In this document: in pieces, positions 1 through 8,499 of the stretch
Position numbering within the stretch: position 1 is the stretch's first letter
How the letters are laid out: each line of letters begins with the position of its first letter
NCBI GenBank assembly: GCA_963745595.1
Contig: CAVUYB010000008.1
Location: 62,001-126,000 of the forward strand
Length of the DNA stretch: 64,000 nt
Reading direction: 5' to 3'
Origin: DASZUK01 sp963745595
GTDB lineage: Bacteria; Actinomycetota; Acidimicrobiia; Acidimicrobiales; RAAP-2
Made by a program: the position numbers and the translations under genes
Notes under the pieces: generated by a model
What the model was told of the DNA's origin: nothing
Database searches by the model: none
The model's input: the letters and a program-made list of their open reading frames with translations, nothing else

Positions 1-114
1 TGTGCCGGTCGCGCCGACCTTGGCCTGGTTGGCGTCGACGACCAGGAACGCCAGCGCGCCGACGACGCCCAACAGACAAGCGGCGAGAACGATCCGTACG
101 GATCGGGTGGCCAT
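1..114 (-). CDS. N-terminus of an exported or membrane-anchored protein (partial)
   Basis: A reading frame starts at ATG 114 on the minus strand and runs off the left edge, so only 38 codons are visible. A good ribosome binding site (GGAGGTG) lies 5 bases upstream of the ATG at about 120-126. After a short basic start (MATRSVR) comes a hydrophobic stretch of roughly 18 residues (about 8-25) ending in VVDANQA, typical of a signal peptide or single membrane anchor. The function cannot be told from this fragment. Confidence 0.6.
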   Translation of the reverse strand, partial: MATRSVRIVLAACLLGVVGALAFLVVDANQAKVGATGT

Positions 115-291
115 TTTCGCACCTCCAACAACCTCAGCGTCGGGTGCCGCGGCCACACTCCGACGTTTCCTGGTGCAGCTATGCCCAAACCGCGAGAAGT
201 GAACCGGGGTTCGGGCCGGTACGCGGGCTCGTGGTCAGTGAAAAGGCAATTTACGATGGTCGACCACGCCGGTCGTGGATGCCCGGGGTGT

Positions 292-861
292 CTAGAACCA
301 CCCGAGCGCCACGGCGGTGATCTTCTTGATCTCCTCCGACGTGGCTAGCCGGGACTGCCCCGAGACCCAGGCCGTCTCGTCCCGATGGCAGACGGTCAGC
401 TCGGGTACGTCCTTGGACGCTCGCCGGATGATCGTCACCGTGCCCGGGAGCTGTCGACTGTCGTGCAGCTCATGGGCGCGCTGCGAGTAGGAACTGCCGT
501 CGGTATAGGTCGTTGCCGTCGCCGACAGCCGGACCGTGTCGGTTCGGCGGGTACTTTCGTCCGGCGGCGAGTACCGCACCCGGTGGTACTCGACACCCGA
601 GGGGTCCTCCTCGTAGCGAGTATTGGTCATCTGGCCGGCGATGATCGTCGAAGTGAAGTCGAAGGGGTGGTCGTGGACCGGTGGTTCCCCGGCGTAGTAG
701 CTCGGGTCCCAGACGTGGAGGCGGTACTCCTGACGGTCGTCGAGACGCAGGCCGAGGAGCCCGAAGTCCTGCATCTTCCAGGCGTAGTCCTCGGCGTGCT
801 CGAGGATCGTGCGCACCAGGGCTCTGTTCAGTGGGTTCTCCACGTTCAGCGCGTTTTCCAC
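292..861 (-). CDS. cupin-fold protein of unknown function, cysteine-dioxygenase-like
   Basis: The protein has a HDHPFDF segment after a Tyr/Trp-rich strand and a later HELHD segment followed by TVTII. This spacing of two metal-ligand clusters is like single-domain cupins of the cysteine dioxygenase kind, so a mononuclear iron site is likely; the substrate is unknown. I chose GTG 861 because GGAG lies 6 bases before it. The frame is open further up to a TTG at 936 with no visible ribosome site, which would add 25 residues. It lies downstream of, and on the same strand as, the DMT permease, so the two may be co-transcribed. Codon use is looser than in genes right of 5.8 kb. Fold assignment is moderate; function is not recognised. 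Confidence 0.6.
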   Translation of the reverse strand: MENALNVENPLNRALVRTILEHAEDYAWKMQDFGLLGLRLDDRQEYRLHVWDPSYYAGEPPVHDHPFDFTSTIIAGQMTNTRYEEDPSGVEYHRVRYSPPDESTRRTDTVRLSATATTYTDGSSYSQRAHELHDSRQLPGTVTIIRRASKDVPELTVCHRDETAWVSGQSRLATSEEIKKITAVALGWF

Positions 862-991
862 GGCATCCTCCGGGCGAACCGGTCGAGCGACGACAGACGG
901 TCGACAAATGACAGCATTGTCATTCGCGCTCGTCAAGCGGCCGGCCGTCGTGGAGCCGACCGGCGACTGCTGACCGCTGAGCGGCTCATCC

Positions 992-1837
992 TCACATCTT
1001 CGAAAGCTCGGTTCGGGCCATCAGCACGACGCCCAGGATCATGACCACGAAAGCCAGTACCGAGACCGCCACCGCCAGCGGCGTGTCTCGAAAGCCTTCG
1101 TGGAACAGCCAGACGCCGAGCACGATGCTGACGAGTGGATCGACCGTCACCACGGCGGGCTGCGAGGCGCTGAGCGGCCCGGCGTGAAGGGCGGCCTGGA
1201 GCAGAAGAGCACCGACGACCCCCGATCCGACGAGCGCGTAGACCGGCCAGTGCAGGAACATCGGCCACCATCCGTCGGCCGTCAGCACGTCGGTGGTGGT
1301 CTTGACGAACGCCGCGTCAATGGCCCAGACCAAGCCGGCCGAGACGCCGTACATCGCCGCCCGCCGATGCGGGGGTCCGAGCCGGGCCAGGAGGGCCGAC
1401 CCGCCGGCCAGCACGGCGATCACCACGATCGCCGTCACCCAGCCTCGAGTCGTCGGCACCGTCGACGACTGGCTCGGGTCGGCCACGACGAGCAGCGCCG
1501 CCAGACCGACGCAGGTCACCGCGGCGGCGATCCACGGTCGCCAGCCAAGGCGCTCCTTGGTGCGGATCCGGCGGAGCACGAGCACGAAGACGAGCTCGGT
1601 GACGAGGAGCGGTTGGACCAACGACAGCTGCCCGAAGTGAAGCGCCACCGCGTGACAGACAAAGCCGACCGCCATGACGGCCAGGCCGACGAGCCACAAC
1701 GGTTGGACGGCCAGATGTCTCAGCAATCGCCAGCCGTGGCCAGCCGCCGCCGGCGCCTCGCCGCTCGCCTGATGCTGGAACACGAGGTTCGCGGCGGTAC
1801 AGAGCGCCGAGAGCAAAGCGAACGGGACGGCCGACAT
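992..1837 (-). CDS. DMT-superfamily membrane permease (EamA/NIPA-like)
   Basis: A 281-residue protein made almost entirely of hydrophobic helices, about nine to ten, in two similar halves separated near residue 130 (after VVADPSQSS). The first helix SAVPFALLSALCTAANLVFQ and the later FVMILGVVLMART are typical of drug/metabolite transporters. The family exports or imports small metabolites or metal ions; no substrate can be assigned. It is followed 55 bases later by a cupin-like gene on the same strand whose start may lie still further in. The start at ATG 1837 begins directly with the first membrane helix. Confidence 0.75.
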   Translation of the reverse strand: MSAVPFALLSALCTAANLVFQHQASGEAPAAAGHGWRLLRHLAVQPLWLVGLAVMAVGFVCHAVALHFGQLSLVQPLLVTELVFVLVLRRIRTKERLGWRPWIAAAVTCVGLAALLVVADPSQSSTVPTTRGWVTAIVVIAVLAGGSALLARLGPPHRRAAMYGVSAGLVWAIDAAFVKTTTDVLTADGWWPMFLHWPVYALVGSGVVGALLLQAALHAGPLSASQPAVVTVDPLVSIVLGVWLFHEGFRDTPLAVAVSVLAFVVMILGVVLMARTELSKM

Positions 1838-2042
1838 GAGCGCAGCTACTCGGCTAGTGCGACACGGGGATCAGGTACCAGGGTCCGTTCGGGCAACGGC
1901 GGATTGCGTCGCCAGTTTTCCACAATACGAACACGAACCCCCCGGTAAACGGTCCGACCGTGCAGCGTGCCCGAGTAGTCCGACCTGCGGTCCGGAAGGT
2001 CTAGATGATCAGGAGCCAGGCGTACTCGAACGTTGACGTCGA

Positions 2043-3839
2043 TCAGGGCGTCACGATGGCGAAGCTGGGCGTCAGCTCGTCCAGGAACGACAGCAACCGC
2101 TGGAGCAGCGAGGTATCGCCGTCAGTGGCGATGCCGCCGAGGCCGGCACCGCCGAGCATTCCGAGGAACTGTGGCTCGGTGAGCGTCAGGGTGAGGTCGG
2201 CCTCGGCGGTCGGGTCCTCTTCTTGGATGAGGACGCCGTTGGACAGCTCGGTGCGGTAGGTGCGGCCGAGGTCGGTGAACACCCAGTGGATGGCGAACAC
2301 TTCGTTCCAACACGCCGGCCCGTTGAGCCGAATGGCGAAGGTATCGAAGAGCTGCTCGACACTGAGCGCAGCCACCATCTCGGTGGAGGTCAGGCTGATC
2401 GGCACGCCCACCTGCCCCGTCCGCAACTCGGCGGCCCCCTGCAGGTAGAAATTCCGCCAGGTGCCGTTCTCGGCCCCGAACCCCAGCTTCTCGTAGACGT
2501 CGGCCAGCAGGTTCTTGGCCCCGGCATGGGAGTCGTCGGCGAAGACGGCGTGCTTCAGCAGCTGGGCGGCAAACCGGAGGTCGCCGGCGTCGGCGTACTG
2601 CTGGGCCTTGGCCACCACGTCGTCGATGCCCCCCATGCAGTCGACGTAGCGGGTAGCGCTCTCCGTCGGCGGGTGTTCCCAGAGCGACGACGGGTTGCCG
2701 TCGAACCAACCGATGTACCGCTGGTAGATGGCCTTCACGTTGTGGCTGACCGACCCGTAGTAGCCGTGGGTGTGCCAGGCCGCCTCCAGGGCGGGCGGCA
2801 TCTCGACCATCTCCGCGATCTCGATGCCCGTGTACCCGTGGTTCATCAGTCGCAGCGTCTGGTCGTGTAGGTAGGCGTAGAGGTCGCGCTGCTGGCGCAG
2901 GTAGGTGACGATGCGGTCCCGGCCCCACATGGGCCAGTGGTGCGAGGCGAAGGCCACCTCGACGTCGCCGCAAAAGAGATCGATGGCTTCGTTCAGGTAC
3001 CGCGCCCAGATGCGGGGGTCCCGGACCACCGCGCCACGGAGGGTGAGCAGGTTGTGGAGGTTGTGGGTGGCGTTCTCCGCCATGCAGAGGGCTCGGTGGT
3101 CGGGGAAGGAGAAGTTCATCTCCACCGGGCACTCGGTACCCGGCGTCATCTGGAACCGGATGCGGATGCCGTCGACCACCTCTTCCTGGCCCGTGTGGGT
3201 GATCTCGAGGGTCGGCGCGATGAGCCCGATGCTCCCGACCGAGGTCGTCGCCCCCAGCCCGGCCCCCACCTGGCCGGTCGGACCTTTCGGCAGTGTGGCG
3301 CCGTACATGTAGACCGCCCGGCGGGCCATGACGGTACCGGCGTAGACGTTCTCGGCGACCGCCGCCTCCATGAAGCCGTGGCCGGCGATGATCGGCACCT
3401 CGGATTCGTAGACCCCGTGCACCCCACCAAAGTGGTCACCGTGGGCGTGGGTGTAGATGACCGCGGTCACCGCCCGCTCGCCCCGGTGCTGGCGGTAGAG
3501 GGCGAGGGCGGCCGAAGCGCACTCGGCCGAGATCAACGGGTCGATGACGATGACCCCGTTGTCGGACTCGACCAGCGTCATGTTAGAGAGATCCAAGCCC
3601 CGCACCTGATAGATCCCGTCGGTCACCTCGTAGAGGCCCTGCTTGGCCGTGAGCTGGGACTGGCGCCACAAGCTCGGGTTGACCGTGTCCGGGCACGGTC
3701 CCTCCAAGAAGGCGTAGGCGTCGTTGTTCCAAATCTCGGCGCCCTTGGCCCCGTGGATCACACAGGGCACCAGCGAGCCCACCAGCCCCCGATCGGCGTC
3801 TTCGAAGTCGGCGCGGTCGTTGAAATCGGCTCCGGGCAC
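2043..3839 (-). CDS. linear primary-alkylsulfatase, SdsA1/BDS1 type (metallo-beta-lactamase fold)
   Basis: This 598-residue protein hydrolyses alkyl sulfate esters such as detergents in characterised relatives (SdsA1, BDS1). The zinc motif THAHGDH lies at residues 130-136 (His131, His133, Asp135, His136). Further family signatures are NNDAYAFLEG near 38-47, MAENATHN before the second metal His, and ASHHWPMWG. The last 120 residues (VPISLTSTEMVAALSVEQLF onward) form the SCP2-like C-terminal domain of this family. No signal peptide is visible, so it is probably cytoplasmic. A strong ribosome site (AGAGGAGG) precedes ATG 3839. The divergent MFS pump starts 145 bases away, and the pair could serve uptake or efflux of sulfated surfactants, which is an inference. 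Confidence 0.9.
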   Translation of the reverse strand: MPGADFNDRADFEDADRGLVGSLVPCVIHGAKGAEIWNNDAYAFLEGPCPDTVNPSLWRQSQLTAKQGLYEVTDGIYQVRGLDLSNMTLVESDNGVIVIDPLISAECASAALALYRQHRGERAVTAVIYTHAHGDHFGGVHGVYESEVPIIAGHGFMEAAVAENVYAGTVMARRAVYMYGATLPKGPTGQVGAGLGATTSVGSIGLIAPTLEITHTGQEEVVDGIRIRFQMTPGTECPVEMNFSFPDHRALCMAENATHNLHNLLTLRGAVVRDPRIWARYLNEAIDLFCGDVEVAFASHHWPMWGRDRIVTYLRQQRDLYAYLHDQTLRLMNHGYTGIEIAEMVEMPPALEAAWHTHGYYGSVSHNVKAIYQRYIGWFDGNPSSLWEHPPTESATRYVDCMGGIDDVVAKAQQYADAGDLRFAAQLLKHAVFADDSHAGAKNLLADVYEKLGFGAENGTWRNFYLQGAAELRTGQVGVPISLTSTEMVAALSVEQLFDTFAIRLNGPACWNEVFAIHWVFTDLGRTYRTELSNGVLIQEEDPTAEADLTLTLTEPQFLGMLGGAGLGGIATDGDTSLLQRLLSFLDELTPSFAIVTP

Positions 3840-3971
3840 AGGGCCTCCTCTTGTTCCTCGGACCTTGGAGGGTCCCGCGAGAACGCTAGGCCGGCGGCGT
3901 CTCCGTGGCCACCGAGCGGCGCGCCCCGGGCCGGATCAGAAGTGTGTTCCGGACCCGGCTGTCCCGAGCAG

Positions 3972-3977
3972 TAGCGT
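3972..3977 (+). promoter_or_regulatory. candidate -10 box of the MFS gene
   Basis: TAGCGT lies 7 bases before GTG 3985, the layout of a leaderless transcript. It supports this GTG over upstream in-frame codons. Confidence 0.4.
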
Positions 3978-3984
3978 CGCTCCG

Positions 3985-5640
3985 GTGACCGAGCGCAGGG
4001 CCCTTCCCGGTGCCGGCGACGAGGCCCTGGCGGGCGGTAGCGGCCTGGTTCTGGGGGTCCTGGCAGCAGCCCAGTTCCTCATGACCCTCGACACGTCGGT
4101 CATGAACGTCTCGATCCGCCAGGTTGCGGCGGACCTGGGGACCACGGTCACGGGGATCCAAACCGCGATCACGCTCTACACGTTGGTGATGGCCTCGTTC
4201 ATGATCACCGGCGGCAAGGTCGGCGCCATGATCGGGCGGCGCCGTGCGCTGGCGATCGGTCTGGTGGTCTATGGCGCTGGATCGTTGACGACCGCCTTGG
4301 CGCCCAACCTGGGTGTGCTCCTCCTTGGCTGGTCGCTGCTCGAAGGGCTGGGCGCGGCCCTGATCATGCCGGCCATCGTGGCCCTGGTGGCCGGCAACTT
4401 TGCCAGCGAGCGACGGCCTGCTGCCTACGGGATGATCGCCGCCGCCAGTGCGGTCGCCGTGGCCGTCGGACCATTGGTCGGTGGCGCCGTGACGACGTAT
4501 GCCTCGTGGCGTTGGGTTTTTGCTGCCGAGGTGCTGATCGTCGTGGTCCTCCTGCCCTTGCTGCGCAAGGTCCGTGATGCCGCGCCCACCGCTCGTTCGA
4601 CGTTCGATGTCGTCGGGGCTTGCCTGTCCATCGCTGGACTGTCGCTGACCGTGTTCGGGGTTCTGCGCTCGGGCGAGTGGGGTTGGGTGCGGGCCAAACC
4701 GGGCGGTCCGTCGCTCTTGGGCGTCTCCCCGGTCGTCTGGCTCATCATCGGCGGCCTGCTCCTCCTCTTCTGTCTGGTTCTTTGGGAGGGACACTTGGTA
4801 GCGAGAGGTCGGGAACCACTGGTGCGGCCGATGATGCTGCGCAACCGCCAGCTCGTTGGTGGGCTCACCATGTTCTTCTCCCAGTACCTGGTGCAGGCCG
4901 GCGTGTTCTTCATCGTTCCGCTCTTCCTCTCCGTCGTGCTCGAGCTCAGCGCCCTTCAGACCGGCGCGAGGCTGCTGCCGCTCTCGTTGGCCCTCCTGCT
5001 GGCGGCCATCGGAATCCCGAGGCTGGCGCCCCGCGTTTCGCCGCGACTGATCGTGCGCTGTGGATTGCTCGCCATGCTGGCGGGCACCCTCGTGCTGATC
5101 GGAGGCATCAGCCCCGGTGCCGACGCGGGCATCGTGGCCATTCCCATGCTGTTGATGGGCTTGGGAATGGGCGCCCTGGCATCCCAGTTGGGAGCGATCA
5201 CCGTGTCGGCCGTCCCCGACGACCAGAGCGCCGAGGTGGGTGGCGTCCAAAACACGATGACCAATCTCGGGGCCTCGCTGGGCACGGCACTCGTCGGTGC
5301 GGTCCTCATCTCGAGTCTCTCGATGGGCTTGTTGCACGGGGTCCAGCAGAACGCGGCGATTCCCCCGCAGGTGAAATCAGAGGCGACGGTCAAGTTGGCC
5401 AGCGGTGTTCCGTTCATCTCGAACAGCGACCTCCGCAACCAACTCGAAAAAGCGTCGGTCGCGCCGAAGACCGCCGAGGCGATCATCGATGAGAACGCCA
5501 CCGCCCGATTGGACGCGCTGCGAGATGCGCTCTGGGTAGTGGCGTTGGTCGCGGTGGCCTCGTTGTTCCTCACCGGCCTGGTACCAACGGCTCCGGCCGG
5601 TCGGAAGAAGGATCGACGCGCCCGGACGGCAACCGCGTAG
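3985..5640 (+). CDS. MFS efflux transporter, DHA2 family (14 helices)
   Basis: A 551-residue membrane protein of the drug:proton antiporter-2 family (EmrB/QacA type). The N-terminal helix contains LDTSVMNVSI, the hallmark of DHA2 pumps, followed by GGKVGAMIGRRRAL, the loop 2-3 motif. The WRWVFAAEV segment and about 14 hydrophobic helices complete the family picture. The frame is open upstream of GTG 3985, but the codons there do not look coding and TAGCGT stands 7 bases before the GTG. The last helix is followed by a basic tail (GRKKDRRARTATA). Codon use (TTG, GTG, GGT, ATG-rich) is looser than right of the neighbouring tRNA-Arg. The substrate is unknown; divergence from the alkylsulfatase hints at amphiphiles. 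Confidence 0.88.
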   Translation: MTERRALPGAGDEALAGGSGLVLGVLAAAQFLMTLDTSVMNVSIRQVAADLGTTVTGIQTAITLYTLVMASFMITGGKVGAMIGRRRALAIGLVVYGAGSLTTALAPNLGVLLLGWSLLEGLGAALIMPAIVALVAGNFASERRPAAYGMIAAASAVAVAVGPLVGGAVTTYASWRWVFAAEVLIVVVLLPLLRKVRDAAPTARSTFDVVGACLSIAGLSLTVFGVLRSGEWGWVRAKPGGPSLLGVSPVVWLIIGGLLLLFCLVLWEGHLVARGREPLVRPMMLRNRQLVGGLTMFFSQYLVQAGVFFIVPLFLSVVLELSALQTGARLLPLSLALLLAAIGIPRLAPRVSPRLIVRCGLLAMLAGTLVLIGGISPGADAGIVAIPMLLMGLGMGALASQLGAITVSAVPDDQSAEVGGVQNTMTNLGASLGTALVGAVLISSLSMGLLHGVQQNAAIPPQVKSEATVKLASGVPFISNSDLRNQLEKASVAPKTAEAIIDENATARLDALRDALWVVALVAVASLFLTGLVPTAPAGRKKDRRARTATA

Positions 5641-5700
5641 GTCAGGGCTCAGCGGCGTTTTCCCGGCGTCGGGTGCTCGTACATCGCCAGGAATTTTTCG

Positions 5701-5775
5701 CGCCCCGGGCAGGATTCGAACCTGCGAAAAAACGGATTAGAAGTCCGTCGCCTTAATCCACTCGGCCACCGGGGC
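5701..5775 (-). tRNA. tRNA-Arg (anticodon UCU)
   Basis: Read on the minus strand, the acceptor stem is GCCCCGG/CCGGGGC, the anticodon stem ACGGA/TCCGT encloses the loop CTTCTAA with anticodon TCT, and the T arm is GCAGG-TTCGAAT-CCTGC. The 3' CCA is not encoded. The 3' end faces the left 5.7 kb, the side on which elements integrated in tRNA genes usually lie. Confidence 0.95.
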
Positions 5776-5824
5776 AGCGACGCTCAAGCTTCTCACACCG
5801 GACCCGCCGGCCGGCGGCCGGACG

Positions 5825-5830
5825 TAGGCT
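5825..5830 (+). promoter_or_regulatory. candidate -10 box of the DUF3039 gene
   Basis: TAGGCT lies exactly 6 bases before ATG 5837, as in leaderless transcripts. Confidence 0.45.
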
Positions 5831-5836
5831 GGCGGC

Positions 5837-6172
5837 ATGACGATGCCGAGCCCGATGGCTGCCCCGCAGACGACGATGGCCCCGTCGCCGACGATCGCGC
5901 CGACCCGGCCGGAGCCGGCGCTCGACGAGGGCGACCACGAGCGGATGACGCACATCGTTCTCGAGGGGTTTCGGCCGAAGGACGAGAAGGGCGGGGAGGG
6001 GGAGTACGTCGCGGCTGGCACGAACGTCGTCGAGGGCATGGTCACCGGGACGCCCGTCCGGGCGCTCTGCGGCAAAACGTGGGTGCCCGGCCGCGATCCG
6101 AAGCGGTACCCGATCTGCCCGACGTGCAAGGAGGTCGCGGCGGGGATGGGCTGGAAGGTTCCCGCCCGGTAA
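5837..6172 (+). CDS. DUF3039 family protein
   Basis: A 111-residue protein whose second half carries the actinobacterial DUF3039 signature: RALCGKTWVPGRDP followed by YPICPTCKEV. The single Cys in ALCGK and the CPTC pair suggest a small metal or structural site. The first 35 residues are Pro/Thr/Ala-rich and probably disordered. The family is widespread in Actinobacteria, often near helicase or tRNA genes, and has no assigned role. The start at ATG 5837 is supported by the -10-like hexamer just before it. It sits between tRNA-Arg and tRNA-His and is probably a single-gene unit. Confidence 0.85.
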   Translation: MTMPSPMAAPQTTMAPSPTIAPTRPEPALDEGDHERMTHIVLEGFRPKDEKGGEGEYVAAGTNVVEGMVTGTPVRALCGKTWVPGRDPKRYPICPTCKEVAAGMGWKVPAR

Positions 6173-6241
6173 CGCCCGCCCGGCCCACGGCCGGTCCGGC
6201 GGCTGGGCAGCGATCGGGGTTGTGCCAGACTGGACGACCTC

Positions 6242-6316
6242 GGTGGGCGTAGCTCAGCAGGTTAGAGCGCCAGGTTGTGGCCCTGGAGGCCGGGGGTTCA
6301 AGTCCCCTCGCTCACC
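6242..6316 (+). tRNA. tRNA-His (anticodon GUG)
   Basis: Acceptor stem GTGGGCG (6243-6249) pairs with CGCTCAC (6309-6315). The anticodon stem CCAGG/CCTGG encloses TTGTGGC with anticodon GTG, and the T loop is TTCAAGT. The extra G at 6242 fits the G-1 that histidyl-tRNA synthetase requires. The CCA end is not encoded. Confidence 0.95.
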
Positions 6317-6327
6317 CCGATGAAGCC

Positions 6328-7168
6328 ATGACGGCAACCCCCGGAACGGTCGCGGGCGGCCGCATCGCCATGGTCACGGGCGCGTCGTCGGGCATCGGCG
6401 CGGCGACGGCCCGAGCGCTGGCGGCCGACGGGACGACGGTGGCGCTCGTCGCCCGGCGGACGGACCGCCTCGACGAGGTTCTCGCCGACTGCGTCGGCCC
6501 GGCCCCGCGGTCGCGGCGGTGGGTCGCCGACCTGTCCGATCCGGACCGCGCCGCCGCGATCGCGCTCGACGATCTGGGACACCTACGGCCACGTCGACGT
6601 CGTCGTCAACAACGCCGGCGCACCGATGCGCCGGCCGGTGACGCGGTTGACGATGGCCGAAGTCGAGCGGACGATGCGCGTCAACTACCTCTCGCCGGTC
6701 GCGATCACGCTGGCCGTCCTGCCGCGGATGCTCGAACGGCGGACGGGCACGGTCGTCAACGTGTCGAGCCTCGGCGGCCGGCTCGGCATCATGACCGAGT
6801 CGGCGTACTCCGGCTCGAAGTTCGCCCTCGCCGGCTGGACGGAGGCGGCCGCGGCCGAGCTCGACGGGACCGGCGTCCGCCTGCGGCTCGTCCTCCCCGG
6901 GGCGATCGACACGGAGATCTGGGACCAACCCGACAACGACCCGCCGGTCTACGTGGGCCCGCTGGCGCCAGCCGAAGAGGTCGCCGACGGCATCGTCGCG
7001 GCGATCGACAGCGACCGGTTCGAGCACTACGTCCCGGACATGAAGGCGGTCGTCGAGATGAAGACGGCGGACGCCGACGCGTTCTTCGCCGGGATGCGGG
7101 CGATGGCGGCCCACGAGGTCGACGAGGCTTCGGTGGCCGAGGTCACCCGCGGGCGACCCGCCCCGTGA
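6328..7168 (+). pseudogene. short-chain dehydrogenase/reductase, interrupted by a +1 frameshift near 6571
   Basis: The N-terminal part (from ATG 6328) carries the cofactor motif MVTGASSGIG and ends in DLSDPDRAAAIALD. The rest, including YGHVDVVVNNAG, NVSSLGG and the catalytic YSGSK, continues in the next frame from about 6572 to the TGA at 7168. Removing one base at about 6571 restores a single ~280-residue SDR. The gene is either a recent pseudogene or, more likely, carries a sequence error, since both halves are otherwise intact and the downstream gene is still coupled by a GTGA overlap. The first ATG is only 11 bases after tRNA-His; ATG 6370, right before VTGASSGIG, is an alternative start. 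The substrate is unknown. Confidence 0.8.
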
Positions 7169-8403
7169 AGGCACTCCTCTTCGGCGCCCCTCGACCGACC
7201 GGCGAGGCCGATCCTTCGCCGGGCGACGACGTCGACGGGCTGCTCGACGGACTGCCGTTCGGCCTCCACGACGTCGACGAGCCGCAGCCGCGCGACGGGT
7301 GGGTCGTCACGCGGCCGATCCTCGCCGGCATCTGCGGCTCGGACGCCAAGCTCGTCCTCGGCGACTTCGGTGACGGCGACATCGACAACCCGATGGCTGC
7401 GTTCTCGTCACTCCCGCACGTCCCCGGCCACGAGGTCGTCGCCGAGGTCGTCGCGGTCGGGCCCGGCGCGGCCGGCGTCGACGTCGGGCAGCGGGTCGTC
7501 GTCAACCCGTGGCTCACGTGCGGGCCGCGCGGCATCGACCCGCCGTGCCCGCGGTGCGTCGCCGGCGACCTCCCGCTCTGCTGGAGCTTCACCCGTGGCA
7601 GCCTCGGGCCCGGCGTCCACGTCGGTGTGATCACCGACGCCCCCGGTGCGTGGGCCGAGCGGATGGCCGTCCACCACTCGATGGTCTTCCCCGTGCCCGA
7701 CCGCGTCACCGACGACGCGGCCGTCCTCGCCGACCCGTTCGCGGTCTCTCTCCATGCCATCCTCCGCTTCCCGCCGCCGCCCGGCGGCCGGGTCGTCGTC
7801 TACGGCGCCGGTGCGCTCGGCCTGACGAGCGTCGCCGTCCTGCGCGCCCTCCACCCCGACGTAGAGATCGCCGTCGTCGCCCGGTTCCCGGCCCAGGCCG
7901 CCATGGCCGCCCGGTTCGGCGCCGCGCTCGTCGTGCCGCACGCACCGGCGCTCGCCGTCGTCGAGGCGCTCGCCGACTGGTCCGGCGGCGTCCTCCACCA
8001 ACCCCTCGCCGGCCTACCGATGACCCGGCCCGGCCACATCGACGTCGTCTACGACACCGTGGCGAAAGCCGAGACGCTCGAGGTCGGCAGCCGCGTCCTC
8101 GCCGAGCGCGGCACGCTCGTCTATACCGGCGTCGCGACGCCCGAGCGGTGGGAGTGGACGCCGGTCTACTTCAAGGAGCTGACCGTCGCCGGGTCGAACG
8201 CGTTCGGCATCGAAGCCGTCGACGGCGTGCGCCAGCACGCCATCGCCCACTACCTCGACCTCGTCGCCGCCGGCCGCGTCGACGTCGCGTCGATGCTGAC
8301 CCACCGCTTCGCCCTCGACGACTGGCGTGACGCCCTGCGCGCCGTCGCCCGTCCGGCCGAGAGCGGAGCCCTGAAGGTCGCCTTCACCCCGTCGTCGGGC
8401 TAG
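7165..8403 (+). CDS. zinc-dependent alcohol dehydrogenase family protein (MDR)
   Basis: A 412-residue medium-chain dehydrogenase. GICGSD (Cys57) and PGHE (His89, Glu90) give the catalytic zinc site. Cys119, Cys128, Cys131 and Cys139 in CGPRGIDPPCPRC...LC form the structural zinc lobe. The nucleotide-binding fold is seen in VVYGAGALGLTSVAVL. GTG 7165 overlaps the TGA of the SDR (GTGA), so the two are translationally coupled and probably act on related alcohol/ketone substrates. In the SDR's first frame there is no stop before this gene, so the frameshift would fuse SDR and ADH into one long frame. The insertion at HQPLAGLPMTRPGHID before the last beta segment is longer than usual. Substrate unknown. 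Confidence 0.87.
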   Translation: MKALLFGAPRPTGEADPSPGDDVDGLLDGLPFGLHDVDEPQPRDGWVVTRPILAGICGSDAKLVLGDFGDGDIDNPMAAFSSLPHVPGHEVVAEVVAVGPGAAGVDVGQRVVVNPWLTCGPRGIDPPCPRCVAGDLPLCWSFTRGSLGPGVHVGVITDAPGAWAERMAVHHSMVFPVPDRVTDDAAVLADPFAVSLHAILRFPPPPGGRVVVYGAGALGLTSVAVLRALHPDVEIAVVARFPAQAAMAARFGAALVVPHAPALAVVEALADWSGGVLHQPLAGLPMTRPGHIDVVYDTVAKAETLEVGSRVLAERGTLVYTGVATPERWEWTPVYFKELTVAGSNAFGIEAVDGVRQHAIAHYLDLVAAGRVDVASMLTHRFALDDWRDALRAVARPAESGALKVAFTPSSG

Positions 8404-8499
8404 CCGGCGCCGACTCGCGACGTCCGCTCGCGACGGCCGTCGGTCCAGGGACCAGGGACGACCGGGCCATGCCCGGCCAGTGACACATCGACCTGCACA

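Noticed and set aside
1838..2042. Small plus-strand frames in the gap between the DMT permease and the alkylsulfatase
   Set aside because: They have no ribosome site and no coding character, and they end inside the flanking genes. Nothing recognisable lies in this gap.
6571..6580. Programmed +1 frameshift in the SDR gene
   Set aside because: There is no stop codon in the first frame near the shift, no slippery pattern shared with the other two breaks, and no reason for such control in an SDR. A base error or decay is simpler.
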